A stretch of 64,000 nucleotides of DNA from Bin80 sp026709335 (GTDB lineage Bacteria > Bacteroidota > Rhodothermia > Rhodothermales > Bin80). The stretch covers positions 1,488,001 to 1,552,000 of the forward strand of contig OZ241385.1 of the NCBI GenBank assembly GCA_965200825.1, given 5' to 3'. Positions 45,577-54,608 of this stretch are shown piece after piece. Every line of letters starts with the position of its first letter. Positions within the stretch are counted from its first letter, which is position 1. The position numbers were made by a program, and so were the translations under genes. Below the pieces are notes generated by a model that did not search any database, was not told the DNA's origin, and saw nothing but the letters and a program-made list of their open reading frames with translations.

Positions 45577-47097
45577 ATGAATCAAGAGTTTCGACTCTAT
45601 AATACCCTTACCAGCAAAGTTGAGCCTCTGTCTCTGATTGAGCCTGATCGCTTACGTTTTTATAGCTGTGGCCCGACTGTCTACTCCTATGCTCACATTG
45701 GTAATTTTCGATCTTTTCTGACGGCTGATCTGATCTTGCGCACTGCAAGAGTACTTGGCTGGAAAACCACCTATGTCACAAATATTACCGACGTCGGGCA
45801 TCTTACCAATGATGATGCTATAGATACCTCAGGGGAAGACCGGATGGCTCGAGCACTCAGGTCTGCCGAAGGAAAGCGATTTGCTAATGTATGGGATCTA
45901 AGTCGCTATTACTCTTCCGCCCTGTTAGCCGACTGGCGAATTCTGAACCTGCTGGAACCGGATGTTCAACCCCGAGCAACTGAACATATCCGAGAGCAGA
46001 TTCAGGTAATTGAGCAACTTTTATCTAATGGGGCTGCGTACCAGACTTCATCCGGAGTATATTTCTCGGTAGCTTCTTTTCCAAATTACGGCAAATTGTC
46101 TGGCAATTACGCTGCAGAAGCACTTGAACTTGCCGTGCGGGATGTTGTGGTAGATCCTGAAAAAAAAGACCCTCGTGACTTTGCTCTATGGAAAAAAGAT
46201 GATCAACATCTGATGCAATGGCACAGCCCTTGGGGATGGGGGTTTCCGGGATGGCACATTGAATGCTCCGTGATGGCACAAGCCTATCTTGGAAATGAAA
46301 TTGACCTGCACGCTGGGGGGGAAGATCTTATCTTCCCCCATCATGAATGTGAAATCGCACAAGCCGAAGCACTGACTGGAAAACCTTTTTCCAGACACTG
46401 GGTCCATACACGATTTCTTCAGGTAGAAGGCAAAAAAATGTCCAAGCGATTGGGCAATTTTTACACTGTAAGAGATTTGATCCAGCAGCGCAATGTTGCT
46501 CCGCTTGCAGTGCGACTAGCTCTGATCAGTGGGCAATATCGTAAACCATTTAACTTCACTTTTTCAACACTCCGAGATAGTGAACGGCATGTAAAGCGAT
46601 TCCAGGAAGCATTTGATGTCACAAAAGATGCGCATGATCGAGGCACCGAAGGGGATCCCAACATTGGTGATGCCTTAACTGACAAACGTAACGCGATTTT
46701 GAGCGCGCTGCTTGATGACCTGAACACACCCGCGGCAATTGCACAAGCGCTTGATGGGATACGTACCATCCTAGGGCATAGGGATGCGCTGGGGATTCGT
46801 GCACATCAGTTTATCATTGGTGTTTCAGATTTATTGGGTATCGTGCCCCAAACTTCACTTCTGTCTGGCAAAGGTATTACCGTAGGCCATTATCTTAATG
46901 GGGCAGACAAAGATGACTCCGCAGCAGATGACTCGCCGACAAATACGATCGAAGAACTCATTGAATCTCGTGCAGTTGCACGAGAAGCGCGTGATTTCTC
47001 CACGGCCGACAAAATTCGTGATCAACTGTCAGCCATGAACATTGAAATCAAGGACAACCCTAATGGTACCACATGGGAGAGAAAAAGTGATATCTGA
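45577..47097 (+). CDS. cysS: Cysteinyl-tRNA synthetase
   Basis: 506 residues of the class I synthetase. HIGN motif in YSYAHIGNFRSF, the second signature as KMSKRLGN (Arg where most have Ser), zinc ligands in YSCGPTVY, GWHIECSVMA and HHECEIAQAEA. A C-terminal helical DALR-type domain follows. It is 66 bp downstream of uxaB but belongs to a different process. Confidence 0.96.
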   Translation: MNQEFRLYNTLTSKVEPLSLIEPDRLRFYSCGPTVYSYAHIGNFRSFLTADLILRTARVLGWKTTYVTNITDVGHLTNDDAIDTSGEDRMARALRSAEGKRFANVWDLSRYYSSALLADWRILNLLEPDVQPRATEHIREQIQVIEQLLSNGAAYQTSSGVYFSVASFPNYGKLSGNYAAEALELAVRDVVVDPEKKDPRDFALWKKDDQHLMQWHSPWGWGFPGWHIECSVMAQAYLGNEIDLHAGGEDLIFPHHECEIAQAEALTGKPFSRHWVHTRFLQVEGKKMSKRLGNFYTVRDLIQQRNVAPLAVRLALISGQYRKPFNFTFSTLRDSERHVKRFQEAFDVTKDAHDRGTEGDPNIGDALTDKRNAILSALLDDLNTPAAIAQALDGIRTILGHRDALGIRAHQFIIGVSDLLGIVPQTSLLSGKGITVGHYLNGADKDDSAADDSPTNTIEELIESRAVAREARDFSTADKIRDQLSAMNIEIKDNPNGTTWERKSDI

Positions 47098-47230
47098 TTC
47101 CTGCCATGATCCTCCTAAATTCATCAATACACTTTGATCCTGACGATGTGAGAGGCTTGTTCTATTTCTGAAAATTGCAACATGCATTCACTACATTTAT
47201 AGATTCGTTTACAATAACCTCTATTTAATT

Positions 47231-47740
47231 ATGCACTTTCAACAGATTGACTTCAGTACAGTTGGTGGCGGACTTGGACGAATGATGGAAAGATTTATGA
47301 GTGATGGGACATTGACCGGAGATGCAAATGAAGATGCCTTCATTGCCGCCAGCCCTACCGCAGCGATTTTAGGTTTATTGTTTGATCAGCGTGTCCGGGC
47401 CGAAGTTGCGTTTACCGGAGCCAAACGTTTGCATGACCGAATCGGGCATCTTGACCTGGCAATTATTGCTGATATGAACGAAGATGAACTGCGTGTAACC
47501 TTTGCTGAGCCTCCTGCAGTCCACCGATTCTCCAACAAGATGGCCGATACAACGCGTAAGGTTGCACGCTTCATTGTAGACAAATACGATGGGAAACCCG
47601 AAGGGTTATGGAATGACGGTGCTGAAGTTGCAGTCATTGAGCGTCGCATCAAGGAACTGCCGGGTTTTGGGCCGGGAAAAGCTGCAAAGATAAAATATGT
47701 CCTCCATTATTTTGGATTTCGAGATTTTTCTGACAAATAA
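47231..47740 (+). CDS. Short HhH-GPD-type protein of uncharacterised family
   Basis: 169 residues resembling the small HhH-GPD-like family best known from Actinobacteria (TIGR03252 type): TAAILGLLFDQRVRAEVAFTGAKRL, FAEPPAVHRFSNKMADTTRKVARFIVDKYDG, and a helix-hairpin-helix LPGFGPGKAAKIKYVLHYFG. The protein stops about ten residues after the hairpin, so the catalytic Asp loop (VDxHV-type) of DNA glycosylases is absent. It probably binds DNA; glycosylase activity is doubtful. Stands alone, convergent with the sensor kinase (12 bp between stops). Confidence 0.78.
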   Translation: MHFQQIDFSTVGGGLGRMMERFMSDGTLTGDANEDAFIAASPTAAILGLLFDQRVRAEVAFTGAKRLHDRIGHLDLAIIADMNEDELRVTFAEPPAVHRFSNKMADTTRKVARFIVDKYDGKPEGLWNDGAEVAVIERRIKELPGFGPGKAAKIKYVLHYFGFRDFSDK

Positions 47741-47752
47741 GTAGCTCTGATA

Positions 47753-50700
47753 CTACTTCTGGTAGAGCGGCAGCTCTATTCGCATCGTTGTGCCTTGATC
47801 CGATCCCGTCGTGTAGCTGATTTGTCCGCCCGAAATTTCAACTGTCTGCTTTGCGATTGCCAGACCAAGTCCGGACCCACTGGTCTTGGTTGAAAAATTG
47901 GGTTCAAAAATTCGATCCTGCATTTCTGGGGGTATCCCCTTGCCATTATCAATCACCTGGCTAATAACCCGGTTTCCATCTCGTCTTGCAGTGACCGTAA
48001 TCGTTTTTTCCTCCTGTCCTCGCACAGCTTCCAGTGCATTTTTAATGAGATTAATATAAGTGCGACATAATTCGCCGGGATCCCCCCAAACTGGTAAAGG
48101 AGAATCAGGAAGCTGCAAGTTTAATGTAACCTCGGCAGATGCCTGCATGAGTTCATGTGCTTCACCGATTACAGTACACAAGTCAAAATTATCTACTTGC
48201 CTGCGGGGCAACCGGGCAAATGACGAAAATTCATTTGCAATATGTGCTAATGAATCAACCTGCGCAATGAGTGAAGCAGTTGTCCGATGGAATAGCTTTT
48301 TGAACTTGGATCCATTCTTGCCCTTACTGTCGAATGAGTGTTGAAGATGCTGGATGGACAACTTCATAGGAGTGAGGGGATTTTTTATTTCATGCGCAAT
48401 TTGACGTGCCATTTCCCGCCAGGCTAATTGCCGTTGCTGTGTAGCCAGGATTTGTCTGCTCTCGGCGAGCTGACTTTGCATTGTATTAAACGTTTTTACC
48501 AGCGCCCCTAATTCGTCTCGTGATTCTACAGGTAAAACCTGCTCAAATTTTCCCTGAGCTGCATTTTCAAGTCCTTTTTGCAACCTGGCAATCGGCTGAG
48601 CCAAGGCACGAGCGAGCAACGAACCGGTAAACATCACCAGAATACCGAGTCCTAGCAGTGCACCAAATAAATAAGCCAGTGTGCGAGCACGTTCTTCTTC
48701 TATGCGCTCAGCTTCCGGCAAATTGGGTACGGATAAAATATATGCGGGCATCCCGCTTGTATCTAGGATAGCGTGATATCCTGCCGTATACTCAAAATCC
48801 CCAAGTTTATGATCTACAAATGTAAACTGTTCAGCATTCCCATGTATGGCACTAAATACTTCGGCTGGTAACCGCTGGTCGACAATACGGTCATCAATCA
48901 ATTGTTGGCGGCTTGAAGCGATAAGCCTCGTACCACGATACAGATTCAAGTCTAATCCAACACGGGCAGACAAGGAATCAATATGGTTACGCTCGAGTGC
49001 AGCCACACTGTTTTCACCAAGTCCTCCCTCGGGGATCAAAGTTGACTCAACACGCTCCAAGTGCTGTCGGAGCCAGCTCTGGATTGCTCTCTCATTTTCT
49101 CCAGCTACTACGTTATATCCTGCAATTCCAACCGGAATGACTGCAACCACTCCAAGTAGCAAAAAAGCCTTCATAACTCTATCCTGATATCTTAGACGGG
49201 TCCGTGGGATAAGGCCAGATCTCCACTGTTTTATATATCCGACCATGAAGAATGGAATCCCCAATAGTAATCCACCGGTTACGAATCGAAGCAGATAGTA
49301 AAGATGATCAAACGGGCCATCAATAGCCATTCGGACAGCTACAATATCACTCTCCCTGCGATGATAATGACTGAGGTACCCTCTTCCAATTCCTGCAGAT
49401 TCTTCCCTCCAGAATGATTGACGCTGCTCCAGTTCGGATGCAACATCAGGATCCAGTCGATATTTGGCAAAGCGTTTTCCAAATGTTCGCATCAACTGTC
49501 CGTCACTATAGGAGGCAAGCGAAAGGTCTTCGTATAGATCTAGATGACCCGACGACAACAGAATCCGCAAAAGAGGAGTGTTTGCTTCCTCAGAAATGAT
49601 ATGTGGTTGCGCCTGAACAAGAATCCATCCATCCCCTAGCGCGGCCAACCCCGTATACTGATAACGGGTGGATTCTGCTGAGTTGGGTTCAAGAAACATG
49701 TAATCAGTCGCCTGCAATTCGGTCTCTCTGCTCAATTTCACCAATAGATCCTGGATATCCTCTGAGGACGATGTAGCATCTCCCGTACTATAAATTTCTT
49801 CTCCACCCTCGGATAAGAAGGTGATGCCGACATCGTATGCTCCCAGTGAAGAAAAAAGAGAGCCGCTTAACAATCTCTCAGCTTCATCCTCAATTTTTTC
49901 GCCGGACTGAAGATTCTCATGGAGTTGTGTTTGGCGTAGTGCTTTCTCAACGATTTCACGAACTGCCAGAGATGCGTTAGGGAGAACAGCACGGTCAAAG
50001 GTTGTGACTGCATGGGTAATCCGACTTTGCATGCGCTTGTGCAAAGCTTCATGATAACCTGGATACAACAGGATGCATAGTGCCAGAGCCGTAGGGATGA
50101 CCCGCCTGACTGTAAGCCAAGCATGTATATCTCCTTTGGCTTCGCATAATCCAATATACAGACATACAATCATCAAACTAATACTGAATATCCACGGGCA
50201 CCATTGTAGCCAATGGAGCAAGATGATTGCCACTGCCGTGACGCCTCCCAGAATGCCTTGACCGAGACGACCTGGTTTCATCGCGAACCCTATCGAAAAG
50301 CCCGTAGATATGATCAGAATGATCCCAAGTGTCAACAAAAGCACTGATCCATAAACAATCAGTTCCAATAAATTTGGAATCAGTACACTTCGACCCGTAT
50401 AACTGAGCGTAGAATCTAATACGCTGGCCTGTACTGCTGCCATTAGAACTGACGCCAGTATCAGCCCTAACAGGATAATGGCTACTAAACGAATCCAAGC
50501 TATGACTCTGTACTGAGAAACTGGCTTGGAGTATGCATTCGTATATCTCAGCGCTGCTGCCCCCAATATGAAGACACACAGGGCGCTGATCAAAAAATCA
50601 CCAGTCGTACTCATCAACCCGCCCCCAAATGTGGAAGCTAGATGAACCGGATCAAAAAGTGGGCTCAGCAGGGCATTCCCCGTTTGATATCTCGCTGGTA

Positions 50701-51571
50701 CTTCAAGGTATAATAAGGCGAAACGCCCCGCCCCCAGAGCCACCGAAAAAATTACTAAACCAAAGAAGTTCAACTTTGTACCGTACCACTTCCACATTCC
50801 CCATAGAATCCATAACACCAACAACGCGGCATTCAATGCCATCATGTTACCGTAGAATTCTGCGGTTCCCATAATTAATTTGGCCTTGGTAGGGGGGATG
50901 ATCTCATAAGTTCCAACCGACTCCCCATCCAGAGACCACAGGAAATTTTCACCTACCGTGTCTCCATACTCCACCTGAATATCCATTCCTGTACGGATTT
51001 CCCATGTATCCACAATGTCGTAATGCTCTAGAATAGAGTTACGTACGGGGGCTCTCGAAAAGAGATTCTGGGTCACATGTATACTTCCTACCACTGCATC
51101 TTCCACCATGATCGGCTCCCGTAAAACCAGTGCAGTTCGCCACTCATGATCCCGTGCAATTCCCCAATGACGATAGGCTTGCTCAGGGATCAATGAATGA
51201 GGAGCACTTTGCCCCTTCCAAGCAAGCAGCTTCATATCGGTATCGTAAACAGATATAGATTGTTGCTCGGAAATCACAATTTCTGCTAGATCCTCAATCA
51301 GGGCGGGAGAAGGAACCTGCTCAAATGGAAATGAATACTCTGTAATCAGTCCAGCCGCTTCCGAAACAAGAGCCTCCATTCTCTCTTGAGTTCTTGTAAA
51401 TTCGGATTGTACAATTTGTTTTGCTGTATTAACCTCTCTTTGCTGACGTAATTCAATTCCTTGGCTGACAATCCTTACATGCATCCATTGACCAACCCAG
51501 GCCAATAAAACAAGGCCCAATAACGCCCCTACAATTCCAACAAAAACTTTAGTTCGCAAAGGATTCTGCAT
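47753..51571 (-). CDS. Large multi-pass sensor histidine kinase (NtrY-like C-terminus)
   Basis: 1272 residues. The N-terminal ~800 residues hold one membrane segment, an extracytoplasmic region (~35-230), and a block of many transmembrane helices (~235-510), then a second large extracytoplasmic region. After a further membrane segment come HAMP (~960-1020, LARALAQPIARLQKGLENAAQG), HisKA with the phospho-accepting His in MARQIAHEIKNPLTP (~1057) and HATPase_c (NLIKNALEAV, VIDNGKGIP, STKTSGSGLGLAIAK). No response regulator is adjacent. Start overlaps the DUF4783 stop as ATGA, so the two are coupled. Confidence 0.88.
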   Translation of the reverse strand: MQNPLRTKVFVGIVGALLGLVLLAWVGQWMHVRIVSQGIELRQQREVNTAKQIVQSEFTRTQERMEALVSEAAGLITEYSFPFEQVPSPALIEDLAEIVISEQQSISVYDTDMKLLAWKGQSAPHSLIPEQAYRHWGIARDHEWRTALVLREPIMVEDAVVGSIHVTQNLFSRAPVRNSILEHYDIVDTWEIRTGMDIQVEYGDTVGENFLWSLDGESVGTYEIIPPTKAKLIMGTAEFYGNMMALNAALLVLWILWGMWKWYGTKLNFFGLVIFSVALGAGRFALLYLEVPARYQTGNALLSPLFDPVHLASTFGGGLMSTTGDFLISALCVFILGAAALRYTNAYSKPVSQYRVIAWIRLVAIILLGLILASVLMAAVQASVLDSTLSYTGRSVLIPNLLELIVYGSVLLLTLGIILIISTGFSIGFAMKPGRLGQGILGGVTAVAIILLHWLQWCPWIFSISLMIVCLYIGLCEAKGDIHAWLTVRRVIPTALALCILLYPGYHEALHKRMQSRITHAVTTFDRAVLPNASLAVREIVEKALRQTQLHENLQSGEKIEDEAERLLSGSLFSSLGAYDVGITFLSEGGEEIYSTGDATSSSEDIQDLLVKLSRETELQATDYMFLEPNSAESTRYQYTGLAALGDGWILVQAQPHIISEEANTPLLRILLSSGHLDLYEDLSLASYSDGQLMRTFGKRFAKYRLDPDVASELEQRQSFWREESAGIGRGYLSHYHRRESDIVAVRMAIDGPFDHLYYLLRFVTGGLLLGIPFFMVGYIKQWRSGLIPRTRLRYQDRVMKAFLLLGVVAVIPVGIAGYNVVAGENERAIQSWLRQHLERVESTLIPEGGLGENSVAALERNHIDSLSARVGLDLNLYRGTRLIASSRQQLIDDRIVDQRLPAEVFSAIHGNAEQFTFVDHKLGDFEYTAGYHAILDTSGMPAYILSVPNLPEAERIEEERARTLAYLFGALLGLGILVMFTGSLLARALAQPIARLQKGLENAAQGKFEQVLPVESRDELGALVKTFNTMQSQLAESRQILATQQRQLAWREMARQIAHEIKNPLTPMKLSIQHLQHSFDSKGKNGSKFKKLFHRTTASLIAQVDSLAHIANEFSSFARLPRRQVDNFDLCTVIGEAHELMQASAEVTLNLQLPDSPLPVWGDPGELCRTYINLIKNALEAVRGQEEKTITVTARRDGNRVISQVIDNGKGIPPEMQDRIFEPNFSTKTSGSGLGLAIAKQTVEISGGQISYTTGSDQGTTMRIELPLYQK

Positions 51572-51996
51572 CAGGCAGGAATAACTTGGATTGCGAGTAG
51601 CTTAACTGCTGGAAAAACCCCGCCAAAGCGCAGATAAAAACGCAGTGACTGAAGCTGATCTTGAACTGCAAAATGTCCAATAAGCCACCATTCTTCCCCG
51701 TGTGTCAGATTATGATGAAGCTCAAATTCATCAGGTGGATACTGGCGAAAAAAAGTCTTTAGTACATAAAATGCCTGGGAGCGGGAGTACCGCTGAGGCT
51801 GTTGTAGCAAGGCAAGCTCCAGATAATCATCCGCATAGCTTACAATCCCTTCTGCATCTCCTTCTGACAGATATTCCAAAAAAATTGGAACATCCAATGT
51901 ATCCGTTTGGCCCCAGCTCACACATGGAATCATGCCAAGAAGTAATAAAGTCGAACAACCTATCAAGTTAGATCTTACGGTTCGGGATTTTGTCAT
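51571..51996 (-). CDS. DUF4783 exported protein
   Basis: 141 residues. Signal peptide ends near VSWGQ (residue ~30). The remainder is an NTF2-like small alpha/beta fold with YLSEGDAEGIVSYADDYLELALLQQPQRYSRSQAFYVLKTFFRQYPPDEFELHH, matching DUF4783 of Bacteroidota. Function unknown. Its start lies 29 bp inside the end of the 2-hydroxyacid dehydrogenase gene and its end overlaps the kinase start, so it may work with the kinase at the cell surface; that is inference. Confidence 0.8.
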   Translation of the reverse strand: MTKSRTVRSNLIGCSTLLLLGMIPCVSWGQTDTLDVPIFLEYLSEGDAEGIVSYADDYLELALLQQPQRYSRSQAFYVLKTFFRQYPPDEFELHHNLTHGEEWWLIGHFAVQDQLQSLRFYLRFGGVFPAVKLLAIQVIPA

Positions 51997-52897
51997 CTTT
52001 TTTGAGGCAGGCCATTATTGAATCAAGTACCATATTAGACATTGCAGTACGCGCACTGATGGTTGCTGTCCCCGAATGCGGCGTCAAAATAGTCCTTGGG
52101 TGGGAATGCACAGATTCCGGAAGATTCGCGCTATACACATCTAATCCTGCACCCCAGAGTTTTTTAGATTTCAGTGCGCGATCGAGAGCAGTTTCATCAA
52201 TAACCTCTGCACGTGAAGTATTAATCAAAATCGCACCATCCTTCATGCAATTCAAAAATTCTTCGTTGACCAAATGATAGCTGTCTGGATTGAGATCACA
52301 GTGTAATGTGAGTACATCGCTTATTTCGAGTAACTTACGCCAAGTGCGATATGATGCTGTCGTTTCTCGCTCAATGGTCGGATTAGCCCGATCACGATTG
52401 AAATAAAAGATCTTCATCCCGAATGCATGAGCACGGCGAGCAACTGCGACACCAATCTGCCCAAGGCCAATAATTCCGAGATTTTTTCCAGTCAAATCAA
52501 ACCCAAGAGGCATTGCTTCAGGCCCCTGATCCAGTATTTTCTGTGACTCTTTAAACCTGCGAGCAATCAACAGAAGTAGTGATATAGCTAATTCAGCGGT
52601 CGCGATGGCACCGACATTTGGAGTATGCGTGACAACCACCCCCTTTGCTTTAGCACTCTCCAAATCAATATTGTCGGTCCCTACTCCAAACTGTGCTATA
52701 ATTTTGAGCTTCGGGGCACGATCCAGAAACTCGGAATTAACTCGATCATACGGCGTGGTAACAACTGCATGAGTATCCCGAAGCTCTTCATCAGAAATGG
52801 GAAATCCCAAAGAACGTACAGAAACAATATAGTGCTGGCGAAGATGTGCCAGCGCCTCTTCCGACAATACACTTGCAATCACTTTATGGGATGACAT
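51968..52897 (-). CDS. D-isomer-specific 2-hydroxyacid dehydrogenase
   Basis: About 309 residues from the ATG at 52897 (a GTG at 52906 would add three). NAD-binding GLGQIGVAVARRAHAFG, and the catalytic Arg (INTSRAEVIDE), Glu (DVYSANLPESVH region) and His (TPHSGTATIS) are present. It resembles glyoxylate/hydroxypyruvate reductases and phosphonate or gluconate 2-ketoreductases; substrate not resolved. It follows the GMC oxidoreductase closely, suggesting a shared sugar-acid pathway. Confidence 0.87.
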   Translation of the reverse strand: MSSHKVIASVLSEEALAHLRQHYIVSVRSLGFPISDEELRDTHAVVTTPYDRVNSEFLDRAPKLKIIAQFGVGTDNIDLESAKAKGVVVTHTPNVGAIATAELAISLLLLIARRFKESQKILDQGPEAMPLGFDLTGKNLGIIGLGQIGVAVARRAHAFGMKIFYFNRDRANPTIERETTASYRTWRKLLEISDVLTLHCDLNPDSYHLVNEEFLNCMKDGAILINTSRAEVIDETALDRALKSKKLWGAGLDVYSANLPESVHSHPRTILTPHSGTATISARTAMSNMVLDSIMACLKKDDKIPNRKI

Positions 52898-52907
52898 TAT
52901 CACCACT

Positions 52908-54605
52908 TCATATTAATCCATCGTTAAACTGTCGAACCGCATAATCACAGGCGCGTGCTGTTAAAGCCATATAGGTAAGTGAAGGATTCTGACAGGCGGA
53001 GGATGTCATACATGCACCATCGGTAACAAATAGATTACGTACATCATGGCACTGATTAAACGCGTTCAGGACACTGGTTTCTGGATCACGCCCCATTCGG
53101 GCAGCTCCCATTTCGTGATTTCCCAACCCCGGTGCAGATTCCACCGTGTCATATGCCTCCACATTAATAAATCCACTCGCCTCCAGCATCTCAGCAGCGG
53201 TCTCCATGATATCCTTGCGCATGGCCCGGTCATTGTCATCTCGGGTCACGTGAAATCGTAGCACAGACAATCCCCATGAATCACGTATTGATTCATCCAG
53301 AGTACAGTAGTTATCATACCTTGGTAATGTTTCGGCAAAACCGCCCAATCCCATTCTCCACTCTGCCGGTGTACGCAGACTATGCTTGAACTCTGCTCCA
53401 AAACCGCTCATCCCATAGGCACGCCCCCAACCTACCCGACTAGCAGATCCCTGAAATCCATATCCACGCAAAAATGAAGGGTGATGAGTTTCTGGCCCTA
53501 GATTGCGAAATCTTGGAATATAGATTCCATTGGGGCGCCGCCCCATATAGTAACGATCTTGATATCCTTCAAATGACCCCCTGGCTCCAACATGATAATG
53601 ATGATCCATGAGGTAATGCCCCAGAGTTCCACTGGAGTTCGCAATTCCATCTGGAAAGCTGCGGCTACTGGAAAGGAGCATGATCCGGGCAGTATTCATT
53701 GAAGATGCACATAAAAAGATCATCTTCCCATGGTATGTCCTGCGCTCTCCTGTATTCATATCGATTGTATCCACTCCCGTGGCTCGGCCGGTTGTCTCAT
53801 CATAATTTACCTGACACACAAGGCTGTCTGTTTGTACCGTAAGATTTCCTGTCGCTCTCGCTATGGGAAATGCAACACTCACCGTACTGTAATATGAACT
53901 GGTAGAACATCCTCTTTCGCATGCGCCGCAATACTGACATGCTGCCCGATTTCCCAATGGTTCGGTGAGAGTAGCCGTTCGCCCGATTGTGACTGTTCTC
54001 TCCGGAAACGTTGACTCTACGCTTTTCTTGAACATCAACTCAACCGCGTTCATTTCCATGGGCTTCTGAAAAATTCCATCCGGTAGTTGAGGAAGTCCCT
54101 CTGCCTGGCCGCTCACACCGATCGTTCTCTCTACGTAATCATACCATGGAGCTATATCTTCATAACGGATAGGCCAGTCCACTCCATTTCCATCCTCAAG
54201 ATTTGCCAAGAAATCCATCGGGCTTAAACGATAGCTTTGACGTGCCCACATTAGTGATCGACCACCAAATACATCGGCCTGTATCCATGTATAGGGTTCT
54301 TCCTGAACATATGGATGCTCAGAATCGCGCATAAAAAAATGACGTGTAGCTTCTGAAAAAACGTAGGTTTTGTCCTGTATCGGATAATGTTCACGTACCA
54401 CAGCTGGTGGAACCTCTCCCCGTTGCGGTAACTCCCACTGCTCTTTATCTTCGGTAATATAATCCTCTATATGGCGTACCATTCGACCGCGCTCCACAAC
54501 CAGTGTCTTGAGACCAAGGCGGCAGAGCTCCATCATTGCCCATCCGCCAGACATTCCCGAACCAACTACAATGGCGTCATATTCCTGCTTTTGATGAAAA
54601 TTCAT
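52908..54605 (-). CDS. GMC-family oxidoreductase (gluconate-dehydrogenase-like flavoprotein)
   Basis: 565 residues. FAD-binding VVGSGMSGGWAMMELCRLG at the N-terminus; QADVFGGRSLMWARQSYR; a cysteine motif AACQYCGACERGCSTSSYY (four Cys) typical of the gluconate 2-dehydrogenase/cellobiose-type GMC subgroup; and C-terminal HEMGAARMG with ACQNPSLTYMALTARACDYA carrying the catalytic His/Asn. It oxidises a sugar or polyol alcohol. The usual small subunit (gluconate 2-dehydrogenase subunit 3) is not adjacent. It starts 4 bp after the PmoA gene. Confidence 0.9.
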   Translation of the reverse strand: MNFHQKQEYDAIVVGSGMSGGWAMMELCRLGLKTLVVERGRMVRHIEDYITEDKEQWELPQRGEVPPAVVREHYPIQDKTYVFSEATRHFFMRDSEHPYVQEEPYTWIQADVFGGRSLMWARQSYRLSPMDFLANLEDGNGVDWPIRYEDIAPWYDYVERTIGVSGQAEGLPQLPDGIFQKPMEMNAVELMFKKSVESTFPERTVTIGRTATLTEPLGNRAACQYCGACERGCSTSSYYSTVSVAFPIARATGNLTVQTDSLVCQVNYDETTGRATGVDTIDMNTGERRTYHGKMIFLCASSMNTARIMLLSSSRSFPDGIANSSGTLGHYLMDHHYHVGARGSFEGYQDRYYMGRRPNGIYIPRFRNLGPETHHPSFLRGYGFQGSASRVGWGRAYGMSGFGAEFKHSLRTPAEWRMGLGGFAETLPRYDNYCTLDESIRDSWGLSVLRFHVTRDDNDRAMRKDIMETAAEMLEASGFINVEAYDTVESAPGLGNHEMGAARMGRDPETSVLNAFNQCHDVRNLFVTDGACMTSSACQNPSLTYMALTARACDYAVRQFNDGLI

Positions 54606-54608
54606 TGA

